Assembly (NCBI GenBank): GCA_963575745.1
Contig: CAUYUJ010006546.1
Span: forward strand, 399,093-463,092
DNA from: Prorocentrum cordatum
Taxonomy: Eukaryota; Sar; Dinophyceae; Prorocentrales; Prorocentraceae
DNA length: 64,000 nt
Reading direction: 5' to 3'
The position numbers were made by a program, and so were the translations under genes. Below are positions 33,178 to 43,290 of this stretch, piece by piece; position 1 is the first letter of the stretch, and each line of letters begins with the position of its first letter. The notes under the pieces are model-generated. The model had not been told where the DNA came from. It saw only the letters and a program-made list of their open reading frames with translations, and did no database searches.

Positions 33178-33322
33178 GGTGGCCACATGTGAACACTACC
33201 CCCCTCCCCCACGATTTCTGAGGAGTGGGTGGGGGGTCATTTCGCTCGGGACCTCCTGAGCGGAGTGACCCTCCCCCCTTTGAGTAGGGGGTGGGGTAAG
33301 GTTCACGTGTGACCACTTGTTC
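33178..33322. repeat. 145-bp foldback (MITE-like) element
   Basis: The left half 'ggccacatgtgaacactacc', 'cccctccccc...gtggggggtcatttcgctcgg' mirrors the right half 'gagcggagtgaccctccccc' to 'gggtggggtaaggttcacgtgtgacc'. It is an imperfect full-length hairpin centred near 33,252. No coding capacity. Confidence 0.6.
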
Positions 33323-33539
33323 CAAGCATCAGGTCTTCGGGCGACCGCCAGATAACGTCGTCGAGGCACCTTCGTCCCCACGGACCTCTGAGAAGCTGCC
33401 GCCAGAGCTGCGCACCCTCCCCGCAGCACCTGCTGACCCAGTCCAGTGGGGCGCCGGCGCTTGCGGCAGGGGCCCGCCGGCCTGCGACAGCGGCGCCCCG
33501 CACCCACGGACCGTTCGCCCCTTGCATCGCCCTTGACGT

Positions 33540-34718
33540 GTGCGCCAAATCTCGTGGGCGAAACACATCGCGTGGGAGGAGGAGGACGAGAGGGAGGAGG
33601 GGGAGGACGAGGAGAACGAGGAGGAGGACGAGGAGGAGGAGGACCAGGAGGAGGAGGCAGAGGGGGGGAGGGAGGTTCCAGGAGCACGCGTGGGCGTCCC
33701 CTCCCTCGGTCCCTCTCGTATCCGTGGCCTCGCGGGCCAGGCAGCGCGCGGGCCGCGCCCCCGCGTGCACGGAGCGGTCTTTCGCGGCTACCCCGCGCAG
33801 GAGGTGTCAGTGCGACCGTGCTTATCCGCGGGATTGCGCCCCGGAGCCCAGGCCTGCGAGGGCGCGGATACGGATATGTTCGCCGTCCGCGAAAATCGTT
33901 GCCGCTCACCTCGGAGATCTGGGCAGGCAAATGATGCCAACATCAGCACCGTGGCTCGGTGCGAGGACTGGTGCACAGAGCCAGCAGGGCCTTGGGTTGC
34001 TGAGGGCGAGCGGGGCAGCCCACAGGCTCAAGGGCGAGGGCCACCAGCAGTCCAAAAGAGGAGCGAGGAGCAGGAGAAGAAGGGTCGGCAGAGAGGCGAA
34101 CCTGGCGGTGAACGCCTATTTGGCCGGGCTCAGCGTGCTCCTCGTCCTACAGATCGGCGCCTACTAGCCCAAAGCCCAGTCAGAGGACGGCCCCGCGACG
34201 CCTCCGACCTTCCCAGATCACCCCGCGCCGTCGAAAGTTCACGACAAAAGGGGTTGGGCAGCTTTCTGCTCCTGGTGGCTGGTGACGTTATGGAAAATCA
34301 GGACGCATGCTTGTCACACTTTTCTGCATCTGGAGGCAGTGCTCGGGCGCCAGGAGGGCGGCAATGTACTAAAAGACGGTGTGTGATTCAAGGCTTGCCC
34401 TGGGGACGGGATTGCTCGCCCCCCACCATCCAGAACTTGTCCCGCGATGCCTCCGACCTCCCTCGGACCATTGCAGCCCTCAGATCCCTGCGTCGTGTTT
34501 GGCCTTCGGGGGGGTCGCTTCTGAGCCCAGGGGCTGTCCACAGAAGATCTTCGGCCTTCCCCGCGACGCTCCCGAAATTCCGACGAGTGCTACCTTATTC
34601 AGGAGGAAAAAACAGTCACAAAGCATCGTCTGTTCCCATGAAACGACGTATGGGGAAATATGCGAAGTGGGGGGAAGACGAACGTCCAGATAATATTTGC
34701 ACAGATGGGGGATCCTAG
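33540..34718 (+). CDS. Uncertain 392-codon open frame
   Basis: The longest frame in the left part of the window that is not mainly simple repeat. It begins with about 40 Glu/Asp-rich codons derived from a GGA tract. The rest is Arg/Pro/Ser/Gly-rich with two copies of an Arg-Asp-Ala-Ser-Asp-Leu-Pro-Arg phrase (near 34,195 and 34,445) that reflect a DNA-level repeat. No domain is recognised and no splice context supports it. Chance openness in GC-rich DNA is the more likely explanation. Confidence 0.15.
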   Translation: MRQISWAKHIAWEEEDEREEGEDEENEEEDEEEEDQEEEAEGGREVPGARVGVPSLGPSRIRGLAGQAARGPRPRVHGAVFRGYPAQEVSVRPCLSAGLRPGAQACEGADTDMFAVRENRCRSPRRSGQANDANISTVARCEDWCTEPAGPWVAEGERGSPQAQGRGPPAVQKRSEEQEKKGRQRGEPGGERLFGRAQRAPRPTDRRLLAQSPVRGRPRDASDLPRSPRAVESSRQKGLGSFLLLVAGDVMENQDACLSHFSASGGSARAPGGRQCTKRRCVIQGLPWGRDCSPPTIQNLSRDASDLPRTIAALRSLRRVWPSGGSLLSPGAVHRRSSAFPATLPKFRRVLPYSGGKNSHKASSVPMKRRMGKYAKWGEDERPDNICTDGGS

Positions 34719-34732
34719 GATTTGTGTCGATT

Positions 34733-34838
<106 letters not shown>

Positions 34839-34859
34839 ATTCTTAGCTAACGCTGATAC

Positions 34860-35825
34860 ATCAAGGTGGAGGCCTGTCGTCCCTCTTCGCCTGAGGGCCG
34901 CTTCCGCGGGGCACCCGGAGACAGGGGCCTCAGAGGGGTGGCTTCCGCTCGGCTTCTTCAAAGGACACGGCCAAGCCGAACTCGCTTCGGCACGCCACGA
35001 CCAGACCCACAACTGCCATGCTCGAAGCGACCTAAACCCGTTCTAGGCACGATGGGCCTGTCTCCCACCACCACCACCATAAATTGGAGGGGGGAAGGAG
35101 GTGGAGGATGAGGAGGAGGAGGAGGAGGAGGTGGAAGAAGAGGAGGAGGGTGGGGATGAGGACCCCCTCCCCCTACTACTTATGGTGGTGGCGGTGGAAA
35201 ACAAGCCCACCAAGGCATGCTCAAGAGTGTTGGCATACGGTGGAGACCCATGCGAAGAAAAACCCTGTCTGCCTCCTGGGTGCCGCTTGGTTCCTTCAGA
35301 GGCCTGTTCACTCTGAGCTCGCTTCGACATGCCGTCAACTCGCACAGCAATCATGAGCAACCTTCCCAAGGGCGTCAAAGGTACCCTGGCATTCTTGCCT
35401 CCTCGACCCGTCCTTGGCCGCTTTCGTTGGCCGCGCCCCGCTCGAAAAGCTTCGAGATGGCCTTCCAAGGCCATTACAGCCTTGCCGCGCATCCTTATAA
35501 TTCGGGCCGACTGTACCACGACCATGCCCACAACTACCATACCCAACACGACCACTCTAAAATCGTTTAGGCATGCTCCAGAGCAATGGTATGCAGTGGA
35601 AAAGGCACATGCCAAGAAACACCGGGCCTGCCTCCAGGATGCCCTGGGTTTCATGGGTTTCGATGGCTCTGCGATGGAGAGCCGTTCCCACACCAAAAAT
35701 CAATGGACGTCCTGGGGTCTCAGGGTTGGGCTCCTTGTGGAAGGTTTCTTGTGGTCGAGCTCCTATTGTAGCCACACGTGCCATAACTACCCAGAGCGAT
35801 CACTCTAAACTCGTTGAGTCATGCT
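34860..35825 (+). repeat. Diverged tandem units of about 250-500 bp
   Basis: Unit junctions read 'ccacaactgccatgctcgaa', 'ctaaacccgttctaggcacg' (about 35,010-35,050), 'cactctaaaatcgtttaggc' (about 35,553) and 'cactctaaactcgttgagtc' (about 35,802). Each is followed by a trace of 'tggcatacggtggagaccca', 'tgcgaagaaaaaccctg' and 'gcctcctgggtgcc'. A related unit lies at 39,290-39,480. The foldback of 35,045-35,215 is inserted in the second unit. Confidence 0.6.
35045..35218. repeat. Foldback element with GGA loop, copy 2
   Basis: Arms 'gggcctgtctcccaccacca' plus 'ccaccataaattgg' and 'ctacttatggtggtggcggt' plus 'ggaaaacaagccc' enclose a GGA-rich loop. Same design as 20,020-20,232. Confidence 0.75.
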
Positions 35826-35829
35826 CACA

Positions 35830-36298
35830 AGCATTGGCACGTAGGATGTCAACGTACACAGCTCACGCACGCCCAGCGACCCCACACGCCCGCCTGACGC
35901 TCGCAGGCCGCACTTGGCCTCCCGGAGTTTTAAGATAGTCACCGGGAGCCCAGCCCTAGGGAAGGGGTCGAGGGCTCCGCGTCGGAGGTTTTTGGGATCC
36001 ACCGCCGCCGACGAATCGAAGGGAGCGGATGCGGGCGGGAGGCCCAGCAGAGGCCGGCGGGAGCAAGACGAGCGGCGGCTCTCACGGTGGAGGCTCGACG
36101 AGGAGCCAGGCGGAGGCAATGCCAGATCCAGGGAGGCGCAGGCGTTCCGCGTACCGAGGGCTCGGGGGTTCAGGGGCCGGTCGAGGCTGCCGGGCCGGGC
36201 TCGTGGTTCGGTAGCAAGGCACAGGAGCCGCATGTGTCCTCGGGACTCCGTCTTCAGGGTGCGTTCGCATGCACTAGCGTCTTGTAACCGATGGGAAG
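35830..36298. other. Non-repetitive stretch, no gene recognised
   Basis: GC-rich sequence with no supported exon or repeat. Confidence 0.35.
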
Positions 36299-36372
36299 GC
36301 TCGCGCCTGGTATCGATTAGCGTCGATTCAGCGTCGATTAGCGTCGATCAGCGTCGACTGGCGTCGGCGAGC
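36299..36372. repeat. AGCGTCGATTA minisatellite (10-11 bp)
   Basis: Six or seven units of 'agcgtcgattagcgtcgat'. Confidence 0.8.
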
Positions 36373-36427
36373 GCCGGTTTGCAATAACCAGCACGAGGAC
36401 ATGGGAGGTTACCTGCGGGCGGCAAAA

Positions 36428-36615
36428 CTTGTGTCCATATCCACTGCAGCTTGGGGTTTCGGGCTCCCTTCCCCAGAAAGCCGAGGAGCACTGGATATGG
36501 ATAAAAATCAGGCCCCTACTAGAGGCTCGAATTTTATCCATATCCAGTGCGCCTCGGCCTTGCGGCGCCCCTTCCACGAAAGGCCAAGACGCCCCGGATA
36601 TGGATATGAATATTG
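36428..36615. repeat. Nested palindromes built on ATCCATATCCAGTG
   Basis: 'cactggatatggataaaa' (36,489-36,506) and 'ttttatccatatccagtg' (36,532-36,549) are perfect 18-bp inverted repeats, extended outwards by 7 of 8 matching bases. The outer copies 'gtccatatccactg' (about 36,434) and 'ccggatatggatatgaat' (about 36,594) add a second level. The same strand can therefore pair in two alternative ways. Confidence 0.85.
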
Positions 36616-36779
36616 CCCGCATTACCATCAGTTGCCACAGACTCGTGGCCCGTGCCATGCGCGAGGCAGCAATGTACATCGCTTTCTCTGCGGCTGCCCT
36701 GGCTTTCCCGCTGGCTGCCCTTGCCTGGGGCGCAGGTCGCACAGAGCCATCCTGGACCACGGAGTTTTCCTGATGGCCA

Positions 36780-37480
36780 GTTCTTCACCCTGGGTCGTTT
36801 TTGACCGTCCCGGGGCCCGTGGAGGGTCCCAGGGGGCCCAAGGACGGGGATAGCAGGTTTGACGTTTGTCGTATCCCCACCAGCCCATCCAGAAACAACC
36901 ACCAGGCGAGTTGCCCTGACCAGGGATATGTAGCAGCATGCAGTCGCGCTCCGGGAGCTTCCTGGAGACACCTTGGGGCCATCGTGGGGCCCTGTTGGCA
37001 GCATTTTGAAGGCCTGCGGAGCTCTCTTCTAGGCCTTCTTTTGCCTTGCTGGGCCTGTTGGGGCCATCTGTGAGGCCGTCGATGAAGACCAGGGGGCGTC
37101 TTAATGTCAGCCCCTCCCTCGGGGGCCGCACAATTGCATATTTGGGCCGTCTTGGGGCGCTATTGGGGCCGTCGTGGGCCCCTCTTGGACCCCTCTTAAG
37201 GCGCTCTCAGGCCACATCAGAGCCATCTTGAGGCCTCAGGAGCCCATCGAAGCGACAAACAACAAACACACATGGTTCGTAGGCTTTGCAAGGATTTGGG
37301 TCTCTCGGGGGGTCCTTTGGAGGCTCCGTGGCCACCGGGATCCGTCTTGTGACGGTCATTGCGATTCTTGGACGCATTCAAGGAGCTATCTGAACCATAT
37401 TGGGCGATCTTCTGCGATCTTGGAGGCCTTCTTGGGCTATCGGGAGCCCTCTTGAGGTCATCCTGGGCCATCTTGGACGC
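36780..37480. repeat. GGGCCATCTTGGGG degenerate minisatellite
   Basis: Loose units such as 'tggggccatcgtggggccct', 'ttggggcgctattggggccg' and 'tcttgaggcctcaggagccc'. It looks like the opposite-strand counterpart of 1,555-1,995. Confidence 0.6.
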
Positions 37481-37985
37481 TCTAGCGACCCGCGACTGGG
37501 CCCGTGCAAACCCAGTGAGAGGGGTATCGGGAGAGGTAAGCTTTTCCACCCAGCGATTGGGCAGGTTGGCAGATAAACTTGTGAAGCCATCTACGGTAGG
37601 CTCGTGTCGTGGCGACCGGCGGCGACCCCGCCAGCGGCGTTCAACCTTGCACGCCGCGGAAGACCCAGAATCGTTCGATGTGAAACGATTTGGACGTTTC
37701 GGAAACGGCCGATCGTTCAGGGTTGAACGATCCCCGCGGTGTAAGAAACCAACGCCGAAGTCGGCACGGCACGAACCTGACGAACTGCCACAGGGCCTGC
37801 GGGATGCCCAGGACCCGACACGCAGACGGGGTGGCAGCCGCGCCGACGCACCGAGTGGCACTCTCGTGCCCTACTCACCGGCAGTGGCCCCCTGCTGGCC
37901 GACATTTCGCGACCGCCCCCGATGGCGAGAGGGGGCAGGCCTCCAGGACATCCTCGCGCGGCAGCGGGGCGGACACGAGATCAGG
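37481..37985. other. Unique stretch, no gene recognised
   Basis: Contains 'gatcgttcagggttgaacgatc', a short hairpin at about 37,710-37,732. No supported exon. Confidence 0.4.
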
Positions 37986-37987
37986 GG

Positions 37988-38158
37988 AACAAAAAATGAC
38001 ATGAACATAAAATCTCGGAGGTCCGCGCGGATTTCTCGGATCGGTGCTGGGGCCCCCTGGCGGCGCCTCCGGCGCCGCCCCTGGCGCCAGGGAGGGGGTC
38101 CAGCGCGGATCCAAGAAATCCGCGCGGACCTCCGAGTTCTCATGTTTATGCCATGTTT
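37988..38158. repeat. Foldback pair of the GGAGGTCCGCGCGGAT family
   Basis: 'acatgaacataaaatc', 'tcggaggtccgcgcggattt', 'ctcggatcggtgctgg' and 'ccccctggcggcgcc' are followed by 'ggcgccgcccctggcgccag', 'ggagggggtccagcgcggat', 'ccaagaaatccgcgcggacc' and 'tccgagttctcatgtttatg'. The two halves are inverted copies joined at GGCGCC. Confidence 0.85.
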
Positions 38159-38345
38159 CGTTCCCCTATACTCGGCCACGCGCAGAGGTGGGTAGGGGGA
38201 GGGGGGAAGGCTTCTCAGAAGCACCCCTGCTTCTTCGAAGGCGCGGGCCTTCTCTGTAGATCGAAGGCTGGCGCCTTCTCAGAAGCCGCCTCCTTCTAGG
38301 AAGCCTCCCCCCCCCCCTCTCCCCCCGCCCCGCTGTGCGCGCCGC
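38159..38345. repeat. CTTCTCAGAAGC short palindromic units
   Basis: 'cttctcagaagcacccctgc', 'ttcttcgaaggcgcgggcct' and 'cttctcagaagccgcctcct' repeat a CTTCT-AGAAG motif. Confidence 0.55.
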
Positions 38346-39895
38346 CATTGACTCGAGGGACGAGCGCGTGCCATCGGCCCTGCGGTCTTCGAAGCGGGGC
38401 GCTGCAGTGAGGGCCTCGCCTCCGGAGCGGCGGGCGCTCGGCCGCAGCGCCCGCGGAAGAGCGAACCGGGGCGCCCGCCGGCGGGCGCAGAACGGCGGCG
38501 GGTGCGCGGTCGGAAGCCTCGGCGGACGCTCGGCGGAAGGCGGCGGGCGCAGACGTTGGCCATGCACAGGTTGGGGTGCAGGGCTTCCAGAGGCAGGCAA
38601 GAGGAGATCGAGCTTCCTCACCACAGTCATGACACGAATATCACGCACACGCAGCTATCTGCATGTATACAAATAGCTCAATATACTTACATATACATAG
38701 AGAGAGAGAGAGAGAAAAGATCGTGGGAAATACAGCGTTGGAGTGCTGGTTCTGGGCTGACTCGGCATCCTGGGCTTCAATCGAGACCACTCAGTCTTCT
38801 CTGACCCCACATTCCCGTCCTGCCTTGAGCAGGCGCTGGTCTTGTGTTTGTCCGTTGTTCCAAAGAGGCAGGCTTCCAGTTCGAATTGGAACGAGAGCAT
38901 GCTTATCCTCTCAGGGCTTCTCTGAAGACCCAGAGCTTTTTTCTTGGGCACCGCGGGAGACAGCGGTCACGTTCTGCGCGATTTCGTGCGTCAGCTTATC
39001 CGATGTGCTCCAGCCCTGTCCCCGGCTTCCTTGAGGTGCTGCTCGCTCTGTTCCGGACTGCCCCGGCGCCTCTTGCGCGTCCGTCGGTTCCTTTCGTTCG
39101 GCTTTGTCCCCGCCTGGAGCTGCTCCGTGCTACCGCCAACGCCCTTCGCCCAGGCTTTGTCCTCGACCGCCCCCCGGCCCTTGTCTCCTGTCTTCCTGTC
39201 GGTTGGGTCCCACGCGACGATCTTTTGAGAGCTGACGTGGATGGGCCGCAGGTGTTGGCTGAAGGCGGGTCACCTGAAAAGTCGGATTTCCCCATTCAGT
39301 GGGAACCCATGCCAAGAAACACCCTGCTTGCCTCCAGGGTGCCCTGGGTTTCTTGGGTTGTCGCGGGTTTTGCCATGGAAAGCGTGACGTTCCGACATGA
39401 AAGGCAATGGGAAATCCCAGGTTTCAGCGTTGGCTTTCGTGTGGAAGGTTTCTTGCGGTCGAGCTTATACTGCATCAGTTTCTGAAAAGAGTCCGCTCGA
39501 ATTTCAGGTCTTCGACAACGGCCGCTGCTTGTTCACTTCTTCGTCCCGACAGGGTGGCGGACGGCATGGCTTCAAGATGCTGCTTGCGGAGGCTCCTGCC
39601 CAACCACACAGAGCAGCGCCGTGCAACACGCAGGTCTTGCCTGCAATGAATGTCGTCGTTTTATTATTCATTGCTTTGCCGATCGGCGCGGGCCCTCGCA
39701 TCCCCCCTCCACCCCCCCATGGAATAGATCTCGGCTGTCTTTGGCGCCTGTTTCAAGCAGGTGGAGTCTCCCCCAGAGGACGCACTGTTGCAAGCAGTCG
39801 CATGTAGCAGCGGTCCGAAGCCAGACCCCCCCCCCTCCCTCTTCCGCCCAATGTTGAGATGCCGAATCAGAAAACGCTCACAATCGTGAATATTC
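38346..39895. other. Mostly unique 1.5-kb region, no gene supported
   Basis: Contains a short (GA)n tract at 38,698-38,717 and, at 39,290-39,480, a diverged copy of the unit found at 35,210-35,820 ('cccatgccaagaaacaccct', 'gtggaaggtttcttgcggtc', 'gagcttatactgcatcag'). The 213-codon frame at 38,844-39,485 shows no domain. Confidence 0.4.
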
Positions 39896-39900
39896 TTATT

Positions 39901-41922
39901 ACCTAACAGCGTAGACTGATAGGTTTCTAGTTGACTCAAAAGAGCTCACAGATCACTCCACAGGGGGGTCCGGGCAGGCGTTGGGAGTTGCCGGCCGGGC
40001 CTGTGCCGGGCTCGTTTTTCACCAACAGTCACACACTTCGTGCTCGTCGACCTCTCAGAACCCCATTCCCAGGCCACATTCTGAATAACCGGATGCAACA
40101 GTCACACACTTCGTGCTCTTCGACCTCCCAGAACTCCATTCCCGGGCCACATTTTGAATGCCCGGAGCCAACTGTAGGCCACTTCGTGGTCTTCGAGTTC
40201 CCAGAACTCCATTCCCGGGCCACATTTTGAATGCCCGGAGCCAACTGTAGGCCACTTCGTGGTGTTCGAGTTCCCAGAACTCCATTCCTGGGCATGATTT
40301 TGAATGCCCGGAGCCAACTGTAGGCCATTTCGTGTTCTTCGAGTTCCCAGAACTCCATTCCCGGGCCACACTTTGAATGCTGAGGCAGGCTGATGCTGAG
40401 GCTGAGGCAGGCTGAGGCTGAAGGCAGACTGAAGCTGAGGACGAGGCTGAAGGCAGACTGAGGCTGAGGCTGAAGCAGGCTGAGGCTGAGGCTGAGGCAG
40501 GCTGAGGCTGAGGCTGAGGCAGGCTGATGCTGAGGCAGGCTGAGGCTGAGGCTGAGGCTGATGCAGGCTGAGGCTGAGGCAGGCTGAGGCTGAGGCCGAG
40601 GCTGAAGGCAGACTGAGGCTGAGGCTGAAGCAGGCTGAGGCTGAGGCTGAGGCAGGCTGAGGCTGAGGCTGAGGCAGGCTGATGCTGAGGCAGGCTGAGG
40701 CTGAGGCTGAGGCTGATGCAGGCTGAGGCTGAGGCAGGCTGAGGCTGAGGCCGAGGCTGAAGGCAGACTGAGGCTGAGGCTGAAGCAGGCTGAGGCTGAG
40801 GCTGAGGCAGGCTGAGGCTGAGGCTGAGGCAGGCTGATGCTGAGGCAGGCTGAGGCTGAGGCTGAGGCTGATGCAGGCTGAGGCTGAGGCAGGCTGAGGC
40901 TGAGGCCGAGGCTGAAGGCAGACTGAGGCTGAGGCTGAAGCAGGCTGAGGCTGAGGCTGAGGCAGGCTGAGGCTGAGGCTGAGGCAGGCTGATGCTGAGG
41001 CAGGCTGAGGCTGAGGCTGAGGCAGGCTGAGGCTGAGGCAGGCTGAGGCTGAGGCCGAGGCTGAAGGCAGACTGAGGCTGAGGCTGAAGCAGGCTGAGGC
41101 TGAGGCTGAGGCAGGCTGAGGCTGAGGCTGAGGCAGGCTGATGCTGAGGCAGGCTGAGGCTGAAGGCTGATGCAGGCTGAGGCTGAGGCAGGCTGAGGCT
41201 GAGGCCGAGGCTGAAGGCAGACTGAGGCTGAGGCTGAAGCAGGCTGAGGCTGAGGCTGAGGCAGGCTGAGGCTGAGGCTGAGGCAGGCTGAGGCTGAGGC
41301 AGGCTGAGGCTGAGGCTGAGGCTGAGGCTGAGGCTGAGGCAGGCTGAGGCTGAGGCAGGCTGAGGCTGAGGCCGAGGCTGCAGGCAGACTGAGGCTGAGG
41401 CTGAAGCAGGCTGAGGCTGAGGCTGAGGCAGGCTGAGGCTGAGGCTGAGGCTGAGGCAGGCTGATGCTGAGGCAGGCTGAGGCTGAGGCTGAGGCTGATG
41501 CAGGCTGAGGCTGAGGCAGGCTGAGGCTGAGGCCGAGGCGAGGCAGACTGAGGCTGAGGCTGAAGCAGGCTGAGGCTGAGGCAGAGGCAGGCTGAGGCTG
41601 AGGCTGAGGCTGAGGCAGGCTGATGCTGAGGCAGGCTGAGGCTGAGGCTGAGGCTGATGCAGGCTGAGGCTGAGGCAGGCTGAGGCTGAGGACGAGGCTG
41701 AGGCTGCTGAGGCAGGCTGAGGCTGAGGCTGAGGCTGAGGCAGGCTGAGGCTGAGGCTGAGGCAGGCTGAGGCTGAGGCTGTGACTGCGACTGCTGTTGC
41801 CACTGCGACTGCCATCGCGAATGCGACCACGACTGCGAGAACAGCAGAATTCTACAACAGGATTCTTATCTGAATCTTAAGGGGAATGCTTCCAGATATG
41901 CTCCTACACATCGCTGTTAGGT
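39901..41922 (+). mobile_element. Satellite-carrying element with 11-bp inverted ends, copy 2
   Basis: 'acctaacagcg' (39,901-39,911) and 'cgctgttaggt' (41,912-41,922) are perfect inverted ends. The interior matches copy 1: 'tagactgataggtttctag', 73-bp satellite (about 40,035-40,380), AGGCTG array, and a tail beginning 'ctgcgactgctgttgccac' and ending 'ccagatatgctc'. It lacks the TTAGGAATCC palindromic block, and its AGGCTG array is organised into a 155-bp higher-order repeat. No protein is encoded. Confidence 0.6.
40381..41790 (+). repeat. AGGCTG array with 155-bp higher-order repeat
   Basis: 'ggcagactgaggctg' recurs at 40,452, 40,607, 40,762 and 40,917, then at about 41,065, 41,216, 41,384 and 41,553, each time opening the same sequence of variant hexamers. 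The minus-strand frame of 591 codons through it is Ala/Ser/Gln/Leu repeat and is not a gene. Confidence 0.92.
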
Positions 41923-42390
41923 TGCTTTGCCGGGATAATTTTTGGGGCCTCTGGAGGCCTCCACCGGGCCCCAGTAGCGTCAGCCAACGACTCGGGATGA
42001 AATACCAGGCCTCTTGGTCGGGCCGTCCCGGGACCCGGTGTAGAAAAATTGAGGCATCGGATTTGTGATGCCGATTCGCGTCACATTTCAAGACAGAAAA
42101 ACTTCAGAAGCATGTATTTGATTAGGGCTTTGCAGGCGTCTCGCGTCGTTGCCTCTGGCGCGCTCCGCGCATTGGAGAGGGGGGGAGGAGGGTTCAGTCC
42201 AGACCCTGAGTTTTCGTGCGGACTTCTGACACATGTGGAGTACGAGTGCGCTCTTGTATAATTGTATAACTCATAACACAACGGCATGTCCATACGACAT
42301 CTGGAAGTCCTGCAAGAATTTCGAGCTCGCACGAATGCCAGGACGATCGAGACTACAAATCAACAAAGTCATCACAATCTATATATATAT
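41923..42390. other. Unique spacer before the 21-kb block
   Basis: No gene recognised. It ends in a short (TA)n run at about 42,380-42,392. Confidence 0.4.
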
Positions 42391-42640
42391 ATTGGATGGG
42401 TGTCAAATCATGTTTTAAGGTCTTTTTAAGCGAGGTCTCCGGGGGGCGTGGTGCGCTGAACGCAACAGATGTGGAAAAGAATTTGTGTGTGGAAGAAGTA
42501 AATGTGGAAAAGATTTTGTGCGTGAAAAAATGAATGTGGAAAAGATTTTGTGTGTGGAAGAACTAAATGTGGAAAACATTTCTTGTGTGAAAACAATACA
42601 TGTGGAAAATGTGTTTCTGGTTAGAAAATGATTTAAGGTT
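42391..42640 (+). repeat. Left terminal inverted repeat of the 21-kb block
   Basis: Terminal 'attggatgggtg...catgttttaag', then about five units of 'aatgtggaaaagattttgtg' and 'tgtggaagaacta' with a period of about 30 bp. The reverse complement of this architecture closes the block at 63,190-63,463. Confidence 0.7.
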
Positions 42641-42654
42641 TTGTATGTGAAACA

Positions 42655-42800
42655 ACAAATGTGGTACACAGTGTGAGTGTGTGATCTGCGTGTGTGAGAG
42701 AGCGGTTGAGTGTGAGTCTGAGTGTGAGTGTGCGTGCGTGTAAGAGTGGTCGAGAGTGAGTCTGAGAGAGCATGAGTTTGAGTGTGGGACGGAGAAAGGG
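42655..42800. repeat. GTGTGAGTGTGA-type low-complexity tract
   Basis: Irregular GT/GA repeats ('tgagtgtgagtctgagtg'). Confidence 0.75.
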
Positions 42801-43141
42801 TCATAGACGAGGGGAAGAGAGGCATCGCACTGATAACGAGAACCCCGCGCGTACATTAGGGGGAAGATAAACCATTTCGCCTTCTCCTACAGCCCCCTCC
42901 TCCTGTTCCTCCTACTCCTCCCCTCTTCATCTTCCTTCATCATCTAGGCCCGCCTTCCTTTTCACCGTCCCACCTCCCCTCCGCTTCCTCCCCTGTCCCC
43001 CCTCGCCTCCCTCTTCTTCATTCCCCTCCTCATTCATCCCTGGATATTGGATGGCCTGTGCCCTCCTTACTCATCCGCGCTCGCTTTCTCCGACGGGGAT
43101 GGCAGGCTCAAGAATTCAAGGAGGACACGCGTCGCGGGGAC
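42801..43141. promoter_or_regulatory. Upstream region of gene A
   Basis: About 340 bp, largely CT-rich on the plus strand from 42,880 to 43,035, preceding the proposed start codon at 43,142. No TATA box or other core element can be named. It is assigned only by position. Confidence 0.25.
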
Positions 43142-43290
43142 ATGGATCTCCTTGATGATTGGGAGGGCGCCCATGGCGTCGTCATCGAGGAGGAGGGGGA
43201 CGACGACGACGCTGACGACGAAGTCGTCGAGGAGGAGGAAGCCGTCGTGAGAGAGATGTTGGAGCAGGGACTCCTGATCGAGGAGACGAG
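43142..43290 (+). CDS. Gene A exon 1 (acidic N-terminus)
   Basis: Starts MDLLDDWEGAHGV, followed by a run of Glu and Asp and then REMLEQGLLIEETS. The 3' boundary is approximate, because downstream codons become Pro/Ser-rich CT sequence typical of an intron. In-frame upstream codons exist to 43,058, so an earlier start is possible. Confidence 0.45.

Noticed and set aside
40055-41830. 591-codon minus-strand open frame
   Set aside because: It is a direct translation of the AGGCTG satellite into Ala/Ser/Gln/Pro/Leu repeats, with no unique sequence beyond the satellites.
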